Assembly: GCF_037042905.1 (NCBI RefSeq)
Contig: NC_087249.1
Span: 39,949,401 to 40,013,400, forward strand
Source of the DNA: Lytechinus pictus
Lineage: Eukaryota; Echinodermata; Echinoidea; Temnopleuroida; Toxopneustidae
DNA: 64,000 bases
Reading direction: 5' to 3'
Part shown: positions 34,001 to 44,355 of the stretch, piece after piece
How positions within the stretch are numbered: the first letter of the stretch is position 1
Layout: each line of letters starts with the position of its first letter
Notes under the pieces: model-generated
What the model saw: the letters and a program-made list of their open reading frames with translations, nothing else
What the model was told of the DNA's origin: nothing
Database searches by the model: none
Made by a program: the position numbers and the translations under genes

Positions 34001-37000
34001 CTAATGATGTAGGTAAAGGTAAAACTGACGTCCGTGACATATAACAAGTAAAATATCGCTGTACTTGTTAAGGGGTTCAATTAAGGAAATACTTGCCAAG
34101 GGTAGGGTTTCATACTCCAATACTTGTTATGGGATGCATTTTCAGAATATGGAAAATACTTGTTAAGGGTGCTTTTCGAGACCCCATGGTCGTGCATGGT
34201 ATCCACTCGTCAATGGAAGTGTGCCCCCCCGCGGGTTCTAATGCTAATTACAATACAATTCTTTCTTCTTTTTTTTTCTAGGGTCCATTCCTTTTTCTGC
34301 AGGAACCTTTGCTGCCTATGAGATGCTAGACATGCTTTGGACCAAACCACGCTATATGTTGACTCCTGCAGAGAACTTCATCAACGGTTGCCTCGCTGGA
34401 GCTACAGCACAGACTATTTCATATCCCTTCGACACGATCAGGAAAAAGCTTCAGGTATGCAGATGGTTTTTGTCAACAAGTTAACCGATGATTAACTTAG
34501 ACCACAGTCATCACACTTTCATGGAATGCCACAAGTCAACTCACTCTATATTACAAATTCTATTGATCCTACAGTAGAAAGTTGTCCAAAATGAATTTTG
34601 TTTTGAAATCAGAAGAAAATAATTTTAGTATACAAGCGATTTCAATGAATAATTTTTTGTTCATTATCATTTATATTAAAGAAAGCAAGGTGAAACTTAG
34701 CATTCATAGAACTAAAAGTTTGTAACTAAATTTCTTCTTTATTATGGAGTCAAATTCAAGTTTAGTTATCAGAATATGAACAATTTTAATTCTTATAGGA
34801 TGAAGCCACTTTGACAAAGGAAAGAACTAGACCATAGATCTGAGTTTGGATGCAAACACTTAAAGGGGAATCCAGCCCAAATAAAAACTTGTTTTTATAA
34901 GGAAAAGAAAAATCAGACAAGTTGATAGGTGAAAGTTTGAACAATATTGGACAAACAACAAGAAAGTTATGAATTTTTAAAAGTTGTAAATATTGGTAAT
35001 CACTATAACCATGGAGACTTCAAATTGGCCGCATATGGGATGTCATAGTGATGTAAGGCAAAGGACTACTCTTCCATGTACTCCAATACTTATGGCTAAA
35101 ATATCATTTTTCCCAAAAGTTTTATTTCAAATTATATTTTTCTTTCATGAGGACCTAAAACAATATACTACCTGGGTTATACTTAGATTACTGCCCCAGG
35201 GGAATGGGTACTTAGGAGAAAACAACAAATCCCTGATAATAAAGTACATGGCCTATGGGATAGTTGTCCTTGCCCCTTGTCATGATTTACTTACCCAGTT
35301 GCCAATTTGAAATCTACATAGTATTAGTGATCTCAATTTTAAAGCAGCTATAACTTTCTTATTGCTTGTCCGATTTCTTTCAAACTTTCACCATTCTGTT
35401 TAATTTATTTTTCTCCTTCCAAACACAACATTTTATGGCCAAGGCTGGATTCCCCTTTAAGGTTACAGTATGTTAGTGAGTCATTTAATGCCTATTTAAT
35501 CTACTTCAAACTAAAGTGACCAATTTGAATTACGCAGTCATAACTTTATTGTTATCGGGATGTATTTAGGCTCAGAGTCGTGTGATGAAAGACGGAGGGG
35601 GTGTCGACATCAAGTTCCATGGCATGGTTGGAGGTTTCAAGGGGACAGTGGCCCAGTACGGCTGGAAGGGACTATGGAGGGGAAACGTAGCCAACCTATG
35701 CAAGGTGAGGTTATAAAAACATTTCAATTGTTGGAAACTGTGCCCACATACAGTGTGTCCCACAAAAAAAAATGTTAATTGAAAGGTTTTCTGATGAGTG
35801 CTGAAAGAAGGCTCATATCTCTGTTCACTGGACCTCATCACATAAAATTAAAAACAGTTGTATAAAACAAATGCGACAGGTAGTTTGCAATAATAAATCA
35901 TATACAATATGATTTGCTAATTTTCACATTATACTCATTTAAAGTGTCATTAATTTTTTTTTGTGGGACACTCGGTATATAGTCGGGCTGGAGTCTATGG
36001 AAAACATGTGTTATTAGCATCATCATTTGGTCTGCAACACGTTAGGGCAAACATGAACAAGCAGTCATGTATGTCACAAACTCAAGATCTTAAACCTTGC
36101 GCGCTGATGTTGCAATTTTGCACATTCGTATAATTAAATTCAACATTCGTAATAGTGGTAATTAGTTTTCTCCCAGAACTTCATGTTAGAGAAGCTCATA
36201 AATGGCAAAAGTTCTTGGACAACATCTTTAATAATCATCAGTATCAATGGTTCAAACTGGAAATCTTGATTCAAAGAAACATGGAAACAATTGATATTAT
36301 TATTCCCCAAAAGTTAATTCAGCATGCAAAGAGTTAATTCTGGCTTAATTCGTAACCCACAATTCAACAATTTAAACAGTGTAGCATTAAGTTTAGGCCA
36401 ATTGAATGATCACACAGTTATTTGCTACTTACTGCACTCCTACTGCAAGCAAAGTACTTTCCTCCACAAATAAATCGAGTTTTCTCATAGTATGCATAAG
36501 ATTGAGGGCTAATTGATGTATATATACATCATACTTATAATGATAATCTCAAGAGATAAGACTACTTCTGCTATCCTTATTATTCGTGCCCTGTGGCACA
36601 GAAGGCCTCCACACTTTCTTTCCATTTTTGGCAGTCTCTAGCACAACCCCTGGCCTCATTAATATTAATAATAATATATGCAATTTGTTAGGCGCCATAT
36701 CCATCTCGTAAGAGATGCTCAAGGCGCACAAGCGAAGGGGGCAAACAAAATTACAAGTAATGGAAATCATTGATAAAATGAGTTAAAGCAGTAAGTTTTT
36801 AGCTTACTCTTAAATGTTTTGACACTCTTGCTATCTCGGATCTCTCGTGGAAGGGAATTCTATAGTGAGGGCCCTGCATGGATGAATGCCCGGCCTTTCC
36901 CCCCCACTTTGTTTTGTTTCCAATTCCATCTCGAAGCAGTGTAACAATGATGGTTATCTTGCTTTCTGAGGACATGACCTATCCAATTCTAACATCATCT

Positions 37001-39156
37001 TTTGACTTCCTTACTCATTTTTCTAAGTTGAGCGAGATTTATGAGCTCATCCATGCCAATATGTTTGGCCAGAATATTTGAAGTGCTCTTTTGAGGCACT
37101 GATATTGAAACAAATGTAGTTTTTTTTTTCATCACTTTTTTTGATCTTCCATTTTTCACAACCATAGAGAAGTACAGGTCTGACTGTTTGAAAAAGTTAA
37201 CTTTGGTTTTCCTTCCATACTTCTTAGACCTCCACACCTTGTTTAGTTTCACAAAAACATTTCTGGCTTTATTAATTCTGCTCTTGTCATTTTCTCCAAC
37301 ACCTTCTTTATTAATAATTGCTCCAATAATAATATTATGGAGCTTTTATATAGCGCTCAATACAATACAGTCTCTATTTATAAAGCGCTTTACAATTTTA
37401 ACAGAATGAAATAAAAGAAGGACAATATAATAAATTTAAATAGAAACAAAGTGTACAACATTAAGAGGTAATAAATGCCCATCATAAATAACAACAAATC
37501 AATAAATGAAATAGTGCAGATAACTGGTAATTATTAGTGTAAAACATAAAGAGGTAATGAAATTAAAAAGATGGGTTTTGAGTCGATTTTTAAATACATC
37601 GACAGTAGGAGAATTCTGAATGTGGGCAGGGAGATTATTCCAGAGAGCAGGGGCACACACCGAGAAAGCACGATCACCATATCGCATACGAGCACGAGGG
37701 CCAGGTGCAAGTTGCAGTTTTGATGATGAGCGGAGAGATATGAATGTAGGATATCTTTGTGAGATAAGATCAATTAGGTATGATGGTGCAGGACTATGAA
37801 TTACCTGGTATGAGAGAAAAAGTATTTTGAATTGAATTCTTTGAGGGATATTTAATCAATATAATGTTTGCAAGACAGGAGTGATGTGATCGTGCTTTCT
37901 CGTGCGAGTGATGAGACGGGCAGCTGTGTTTTGAATTCGCTGAAGAGGGGTAAGATGGTAGGCTGACAAGTAAGCTATTGTAATAATCCAAATGTGAAGT
38001 TACTAATGTATTGACAAAGCGCTCTGTGGAACCCTGGTTCAGATCCTTTCTAAGATTGCCGATTCTGTAAATACGAAAGGATGTCAATCTGCAGACCTTA
38101 CGAATATGTTCCTTCAAGTCTAATGCGTCACTCATCTACTATGACACCAAGATCTCTGGTGGACTCAGTAGAATTGATGACTGCATAATCATTCTGCTTT
38201 CGAAATTGAGAAGAAATGTGAACCAAGCTCCAGGATAGGCGAATTCATCTATATCTTCAATGTCCTTTATACCATCTAATTGAATTGTATCATTTTTCTT
38301 ACTTTTCTCTCTCAGACTCCTGGATAAGACTAGTGTGTAGCTTTCCTAAGATACATTGAGAGACCACAGGCAGTGTGGATCAGTTTGGTCTTGCTTTGAA
38401 TGGGAATCAACCCAATTTGAAAAAAATGTGCTAATATGTAAAAGAATAATATATCTTTGAAAGTTCAAACAAAGCAGACAACAGGAATTGTAATCTTTAT
38501 ATTTATGAGAACTCCATGAGCCTGTTTGATGATGCATGCAACTGTGGTAACTTGGCCAATATTTTAACTACCTTAGAAACCTTGATATTGATTGGCAAAG
38601 TTTTCATAGTGGCGACACAACATTTGCTCCTGCAACAATTGTTCCAGGCTTGATTTCATCTAAGATGTTGGGTTAGGGTTACCATTAGGGTTGCAAGAGC
38701 GTTTTATGTTAGGTTTAGGGTAGGGTATAGGTCAAACCCAGGGTTCAAGTTGGTCATTCCATTAGTGTGTGGAATTTAGATCAGAGCAGTTGTCACCAGC
38801 GCAAATGTCATGGAACTGTCATAGTTGTAAGTCTTTATAAAGCTGGACCCAGATTGGTTGGATAAGAAATATCATTGTGATGTAGGGTGAGAGAAACCCC
38901 TCCACTTGCTTGTTCCAAAACACAAGATGACTATACCTGTCCAAAGTGTCACTCATAATTTAATTTTTTTGTTTTTTTGCCACAGATTGCCCCATATGCA
39001 GGCTTCATGTTCATGACCTTTGAAGCGTGCAAGAAGGTGTTCCTGTACGAGAACGGATTCACCATGTCTCCTTACGATGACACCCCCGTGAGTGGAGTGG
39101 ACCAGTCTTTGAAACCAGGCGAACTTCGGATGTGGAAGGAGAGGCATGGTTCATGA
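31073..39156 (+). CDS. SLC25A43: Mitochondrial carrier, SLC25A43 orthologue (4 exons)
   Basis: Six-helix inner-membrane carrier of the SLC25 family; the substrate of SLC25A43 is not established. Exons 31073-31595, 34282-34454, 35570-35704 and 38986-39156 join in phase (523+173+135+171 nt) to 333 aa plus TGA. All three carrier repeats carry the Px[D/E]xx[K/R] signature: PLDVVK (residues 32-37), PTDMVK (126-131) and PFDTIR (from 223). The C-terminal SGVDQSLKPGELR matches the distinctive GVDQSLQPQELR tail of vertebrate SLC25A43, and the N-terminal DNRLT and WKGNLIGCLRLSPFSAVQ segments also fit that subfamily rather than SLC25A19/A42. The start ATG has context AAAGATGG; a longer reading begins only at a TTG. 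Intron 1 appears to use a GC donor (AG|GCAAGA at 31596). The gene is head to head with PGK. Confidence 0.93.
31816..31962. mobile_element. Foldback MITE in SLC25A43 intron 1
   Basis: Inverted ends CTTGGTCACATTTGCTCTA and TAGAGCAAATGTGACCAAG enclose GAGTCGAAAACAGC / GCTGTTTTCGACTC. The stem would be about 40 bp with small gaps. Confidence 0.75.
31963..32142. repeat. Inverted repeat immediately next to the preceding foldback
   Basis: CAGTGTTGAAAAAATC at the left pairs with the right-hand TTTTTTCAACACTG. The inner arms (GAGGTAATTTAATGTTTTGA) are perfect around a short GTAGGCCTAC centre. Together with 31816-31962 this gives two adjacent hairpin-forming units. Confidence 0.75.
33003..33573. mobile_element. 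TTAA-type foldback MITE
   Basis: Starts after TTAA with AGGGATGGTCCGGG. The inverted arms carry TAGAGTAGAATTCACTGAGC, ATTCATCAAAATCGGATAAC and TGAATATTCAT. The right end is slightly degraded (no clear TTAA). It lies in SLC25A43 intron 1. Confidence 0.7.
33684..34235. mobile_element. Foldback element with G/C-run ends and 9-bp duplication
   Basis: Flanked by TTCTAATGC on both sides (33675-33683 and 34236-34244). The ends are G- or C-runs followed inward by TTGACGAGTGGATACCATGC in inverted orientation. The interior has several copies of ACTTGTTAAGGG-like motifs. The same architecture occurs at 57181-57635. Confidence 0.8.
34864..35456. mobile_element. TTAA-type foldback MITE in SLC25A43 intron 2
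   Basis: Flanked by TTAA (34860-34863 and 35457-35460). Ends are AGGGGAATCCAGCC and its inverse GGCTGGATTCCCCT, with long inverted arms including GAAAGTTTGAA. TTAA duplications suggest mobilisation by a piggyBac- or Kolobok-like transposase. Confidence 0.8.
35751..35975. mobile_element. Mariner-like MITE
   Basis: Flanked by TA. The ends CAGTGTGTCCCACAAAAAAA and the inverted TTTTTTTTGTGGGACACTCG are mariner-style. It starts 47 bp after the donor of SLC25A43 exon 3. Confidence 0.75.
36560..37255 (-). pseudogene. Broken RTE-like LINE reverse transcriptase fragment
   Basis: The minus-strand reading LNKVWRSKKYGRKTKVNFFKQ, then KNGRSKKVMKK and LAQLRKMSKEVKR, matches the C-terminal RT region of RTE/related LINEs. 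Farther on, ETAKNGKKVWRPSVPQG is a frame-shifted version of the usual tail of such proteins. It is interrupted by an L2/CR1-like piece (36660-36895). It lies in SLC25A43 intron 3. Confidence 0.55.
36660..36895 (-). pseudogene. L2/CR1-like LINE 3' end inside the RTE-like fragment
   Basis: The minus-strand translation NSLPREIRDSKSVKTFKSKL is the typical C-terminal end of CR1/L2-type ORF2, preceded by a stop. The 3' part carries GGCGCC and AGATGCTCAAGGCGC tail motifs shared with 4360-4395. Confidence 0.55.
37320..38170 (-). pseudogene. L2/CR1-like LINE ORF2 C-terminal fragment
   Basis: Minus strand: DLGVIVDE, then a frameshift into DLKEHIRKVCRLTSFRIYRI and FVNTLVTSHLDYYNSLL. Farther on, RAFSVCAPALWNNLPAHIQN and FKNRLKTHLF follow. 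Both are standard C-terminal blocks of CR1/L2 reverse transcriptases. At least two frameshifts break it. The 3' tail contains GCGCTTTATAAATAGAGAC-like sequence near 37370. Confidence 0.7.
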
Positions 39157-40133
39157 TGTCCAGTTGCAATGGTAACCTGGATTTCCTCCATTGCTTTCGT
39201 CTTTACCTTAAAGGCAAGTCAGAATCTTGATGAGTTATTGAGGAGAGCTGAAAAGAGCTATTCATGAGTTAAAAGCAGTCCTAACAAGTGGATGCTTGAT
39301 TATAAAGGTCTGGGACCTGGTGGTTATAATACAGATATTAACTGGTAGGGTGTGCAATATAACACTCTTTAGACCTGCTTCCCTGAAGCATAAAGTGATG
39401 GGGTGGGGTGGTATATGATCACAAGAGAAACTATATACTCCCTCAGTTGGTCCAAAGCGTGTTGTAACATGTAAGTTTCTAAATATATTAAACATCCTAG
39501 CAGTCAAGATCTGTTACCAATTAACTCTTATTATATCTTGGCCTGATATATCCTTTCATAAAGAGCTTATTAGCAGAGAAATTATGATTATTCTTCCTTT
39601 TAGACCATTTAGAAAATCAATTTTATGGCCCTCAGAGGCAGGCTCAATTGTATCATATAATAATCAGTTTTAAGCCATGTTTTATTTGGCATTTGTGAAA
39701 TCAACTCTTAAAATGAAGCTTTGTGGACTTGTAATTAATTCTATGGAACGGCTTGTGTGGAACAAATTCAGCTTGGCTTGATTTAGTATCACAAAATCAA
39801 ATTTAAAAGTCATTTAAAATTGATTTCAAATACAAATTTGTAATTGATAAAACAAATATTTTTTAGATTGATTCGTGAAAAGAATGTCTTCATGAATTCA
39901 TTTTGTGTAATTCGATATGGTATAGAAGAAGGGAAACCGGCCATTTCTTTTTTCTACCGAAAAATGGTGAGCTTGACACACTTTTGAAAAAAAGATATTG
40001 AAAAATCCTTTTTTTCCTCCAAAAATATTCTTGTGCGATATCATGAGGCAGTTCTTGAGTCACATAGCAGGGATGTGAATACATTTTAAATGTATCAATG
40101 GGGGAATACTGGGGATACACTTAATGACCTATA
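39157..40133. other. Downstream of SLC25A43, no gene seen
   Basis: AT-rich sequence after the stop codon, presumably including the 3' UTR. No AATAAA with convincing context was picked out before the mariner-like element at 40134. Confidence 0.35.
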
Positions 40134-41038
40134 CAGTGTGTATGAAAAAAAACGGGACAGATTTGACAAGTCTATAAAATTTTTGTTTCAAATTATGATG
40201 TCTATATGTGGGTGTTAATAGGTGCTCTGAAGTCTTATCTTTCAAATGCCATTAAAAAAATTTAATTTTGTTCATGCTTGAGTGAACACGGAATGTTTTT
40301 GTCTGGGGTTAAAAAGGATGCTTGCGCCAAAATGGCATAAACTGATAAATATGATGATCGGACTTCTTGTTCTGTTGTTGTTTCTTTTTAATATGCTCTC
40401 TTTTAGCTTTCAAGATTCCTTCTTTAAGCAAAAACAATTTTTTTTCAACCAAAGTATGGGAGAGCGTGTATTTTTTTTCCAAATTAAACTTGGTCAAGGA
40501 ATCAATAACCCCTTGCAAATAGGATTCATATTTATTAAAGGTACCTTAACATAATTTGTTTCACATAATAAAATACGATTTGAATAATTACAAGTTCTCA
40601 CAATTGATAATGCAAATCTTCTTGCTTGGGTTGACAAAAAGTCTTCTTTTCTTTATGAAGGAAAATTCAAAGGTTAAAGAAGTTTAAATGAAAAAACAAA
40701 ATAATTCAAGTAAATAAATAAAGTTGTAAATGAAATTTGACAGCAGAATTCAAAAATCATGGCAAAGATAATGAAAAGGTTAAAAGGAAGTCTGCTGATT
40801 AGCAAGAAGTCTGATCATCAAATTTCTCATTTCTGCCATTCTGGCGCAAGCCTCTTTTTGAACCCCCGACAAAAATGTCCCATGTTCGCTCAAGCATGAA
40901 CAAAATTTATTAATTTAAATGGCATTTCAAAGATAAGATTTCAGAGCATAATTTATTAACACAAACATATAGATATCATAATTTGAAACAATTTTTTATA
41001 GACTTTTCAAAACTGTCCCGTTTTTTTAATACGCACTG
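40134..41038. mobile_element. Mariner-like foldback element, 0.9 kb
   Basis: TA flanks (40132-40133, 41039-41040). The ends CAGTGTGTATGAAAAAAAAC and the inverted TTTTTTTAATACGCACTG extend into inverted arms of about 200 bp (TTCATGCTTGAGTGAACA / TGTTCGCTCAAGCATGAA). The interior small ORFs do not look like transposase. Confidence 0.8.
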
Positions 41039-41892
41039 TATATCAATGAGATATGAAGAAATGCCGAGAACCATGAATGTTGCTATTCGTTTTATATTGA
41101 AGTGTTCTTTGTGTCAGTCGGATGTGTCCACTGTACTTATGATGTGCAAGTGAAAATTTTCCCAATTCTCTTAATTAACAAATAGTCTTGGTAACACTGT
41201 CAAGGGAAAATTTGAATGCTTGAATAGAATGTTCTTTTATGTGAAATTTTTTTTGTCACTGATTTTACATTTTCCTCAGGAAAAGGCACTTGAATTGGGT
41301 TTCCCTTTTTCTGATATACGCACATATCTATTTCCAAGGAATGTCCAGTGTCAACCTTTCCCAGCTGCACAGTAATGCTGTTAGCCTAACAGAGCGCTAA
41401 CAGTAAGCCCAGTCACATCTTTAGGATTGTAAAGTCAAGAAAACATTTTTTTCAATGTGTAAGTAATGTTGTAACATTAAGCATCGCTGCCACATTACTG
41501 GTTGTAACAGGGCGTCTCTTAGCGCAATGTTAGCGCTAAAACGTTTCTGTGCGGTCAGTGCAGGTTGACATCCTTAAAGGAGAATGAAACCTTTGGAACA
41601 AGTAGGCTTATGTCGAAATAGAAAAATCAAAGAATAAGAACAAAGAAAGTTTGAGAAAGATCAGACAAATAATGAGAAAGTTATGAGCATTTGAATATTG
41701 CAATCACTAATGCTATGGAGATCCTCCCATTGGCAATGCAACAAGGATGTGTGATGTCACATGTGAACAACTTTCCCTTTGATGGACTGTAAAATGCCCC
41801 CAGTATGTCTGTTTTTTCTTATGGTGATACAAACTCTTTATCCATGATGTATTCTTTACAAATCTGTATTACATGCCCTCCTGTAGAAAGAA

Positions 41893-42031
41893 CACTTTCC
41901 TCCTATGTGTTACAACGTCGGAAAGTTAATTTCCTTTCTTTATCTACCTCAGGTGACAAATACTGAAAAATAACAACAATGACAAAAGATTGAACATGTT
42001 TGGTCAGAGCTGGGCAATGATTATTAGCTAT
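41893..42031 (-). repeat. Split direct repeat B2 (terminal)
   Basis: 139 bp, identical by eye to B1. The last 23 bp (AGAGCTGGGCAATGATTATT and onward) are repeated once more at about 42032-42054. Confidence 0.9.
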
Positions 42032-42178
42032 AGAGCTGGGCAATGATTATTAGCTCGCTGTTTATTCAATAGACTCATATTTGTTCAGAATGATATGAAC
42101 ATTGCAAAGTATGCATAAGCAAAAACACAGCCAAGAAAATTAACTCGACAACAATGATAAAGGATTGGGATTTGAAGC

Positions 42179-43170
42179 TTAAATCCCGAGGGATTGTGAA
42201 GGAAGAAGATTTGACGTTGCGTCCGATTTTATGTATGTGTCCCTGGCTTTGTCTGACTTCCAACGACCATGTTGTGAAATCAGAAAGGGAGAAACTCGAT
42301 TGTTACTAGCTGATGAAGCTCCACCCGACCGGAGACTGTGCAAACCGAACTTAGAGACGTCGGGAACAAGGGGCTTCAACGCCATCAGGACAATCTCGCG
42401 AGTTCTGGTGTAACTTAGGCCGTGAGAAGTGGCGACTAGACCGCGTTTGGAACGAGCAAGCCTGCGAATCACTGGTAGGTGAGAATGAGGAGGATCGCCT
42501 AAAGCTGCGAAATATCGCTCGGCTATAATGACGGGACAGGTCGGGTTGGATGTCCTAGCAATGGTAACATCTCTGCCTTGGCGGAATTGATCGGTTTTAG
42601 AAGAGGGTAAGTGTAGGACTAGCCTGTCATGATGAAGAGTGCAGTCCTTCCTTCTTATCCTGCTAAGGTCGTCGAAGCGTAGGAATCCAGCATAAGAAAT
42701 GAAGCATATAAACAAAATGCGTAGATCAGCTAAAGATGCATTGAGCTGACCGTGTGATGCGCGAAGATGGGACAGGATTTCTGGTGTAACAAGCTCCTTA
42801 CGACAAACAGGGGAAGAGTGAGTCCGGTTATACCCCTGCACTGCTGTTTTTACCATAGGGTCATCTGTGGGTGAAGGAAGGCCTGCGAGACTGTGCGCCC
42901 ATTTCACTGACGCGACGAGGGAATCTGCTAGAGTCTTGGCTCCGCTAACGGAAGACAGATGGGAAAGGTATAGACAGAGGTGGTACGCTTGGACTGGAAA
43001 TGTGGGTAGAGATTTGGAGCTCGCCCACTGGACCCATTTGTCCCAACGGGATTTGTATTTTGATGTGGTAGATGAAGCTTTGGCAGACATGAGTAGGGAT
43101 GGAAGAACATCAGCGGCTAGGCTGCGTAGATGCGGATCGGAGATGGAGTCTTGCTTGGCGGACCATGTTT
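42179..43170 (-). CDS. Tyrosine recombinase of the Ngaro-type element
   Basis: Inserts the circular DNA intermediate. The ORF has 303 aa from its first Met (43090), but the same frame is open upstream to 43170 (ETWSAKQDSISDPHLRSLAAD), directly after an acceptor-like TAACTTTCAG; the protein may therefore start in an upstream exon. Catalytic residues in the 303-aa numbering: Arg in FLRFDDLSRIRR (137-147), H251-S-L-R254, H274 in QHGRW and Tyr286 in RDTYIK. Length and motif spacing are normal. It lies between the internal A2 repeat and the terminal B2 repeat. Confidence 0.88.
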
Positions 43171-43632
43171 CTGAAAGTTAGCTCATGAGAGCAAGAAAAT
43201 TAGACAAAATTAATAAAAAGAAATCAGTCGAAAGACTGACATACATACTGTAACGGTAAGCAGAGTGAGAAATTTCAAGAAACAAAGTAATGAGTAGAAC
43301 CAAAAGCTGCTTAATACGTACTTTTTCAAAAGTAGGTATCCAAAAGACCTAGATTTAATCAAAAGAATAACAATGCGACAGGAAACGAATAAGGAGGATG
43401 CAAGGCGCCCAGTACCTGACTAGTGTACGAGACACTAGTACTCGGAGGCCACGAAAAACCCCCATATTAGTTCATGGAGGAAACGTGGTTGCGTCCCAGG
43501 GTACCGAGCGAGGGCGCACTCCCTTGCTCCTTGCTCCTGAATACTAAGTAATGCAAGTTTGACCAGGGGCGGGGGGGGGGGGGGGGGTGAGGGGAAAGCC
43601 GTAAGAACAAAAAAAAAGGGGGGGTGGGAAGT

Positions 43633-43897
43633 CGAGCTAATAATGCTGAGCCGAGAATGGAAAAGATATGCTTGTTAGCGCAACGAGAAAACTCGAAATA
43701 CGCAGTTACGTAAGAAACACAAAAGGAACACCTTGCGTTGGATACCGAAAAGAAATTCCACTTTCCTCCTATGTGTTACAACGTCGGAAAGTTAATTTCC
43801 TTTCTTTATCTACCTCAGGTGACAAATACTGAAAAATAACAACAATGACAAAAGATTGAACATGTTTGGTCAGAGCTGGGCAATGATTATTAGCTAT
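43633..43897 (-). repeat. Internal B1-A2 repeat block
   Basis: B1 (43759-43897, 139 bp) equals the terminal B2, and A2 (43633-43761) equals the terminal A1. They overlap by CAC, the presumed crossover core. A G-run and poly-A lie just beside it (43569-43622). Confidence 0.9.
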
Positions 43898-44355
43898 CGA
43901 GAAACGCAAAAGAAGGCATAACAGGGTAAAAAGTTGCCAGGAACTTAAATTGACCTAAGCAAGGTGTGATTACAATGCAAGCAAGGGCTGCACATCACAT
44001 AGGCATGCAAATCTGCCTGTATATCACAAAACGGGGGGGGGGGGGGTGACTAGGCACGCAAATTGGCCTGGATAGAATAAATAGAGATAATGATAGGTAC
44101 GCAAATCAGCCTCGATAGAACAAAATAATATTATTGGCCCGCAAATCGGCCTGTATCGTACAAAAGGAACGAAGGGCGCACAAATCGGCCTGTATAATGC
44201 AAAAAGCTAATATCGTAATATGAGTACTTGACCATGATAAGGACTCGTTTGCTTCAAATACAATTTGGGCAATAACCCAAGTCAGCAGAACAAAAACCGG
44301 TGTTTGAAGTTCTAGGCGAGCGCTTAAAATCGTATCGTAATGCTAGGGTAAAAAA

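Noticed and set aside
31073-39156. Identification of the carrier as SLC25A19 (thiamine pyrophosphate carrier)
   Set aside because: The SGVDQSLKPGELR C-terminus and overall motif order fit SLC25A43 better.
40282-40554. 90-aa ORF inside the mariner-like element as a transposase
   Set aside because: No DDE/D motif or helix-turn-helix; it is hydrophobic and matched by an equally long ORF on the other strand.
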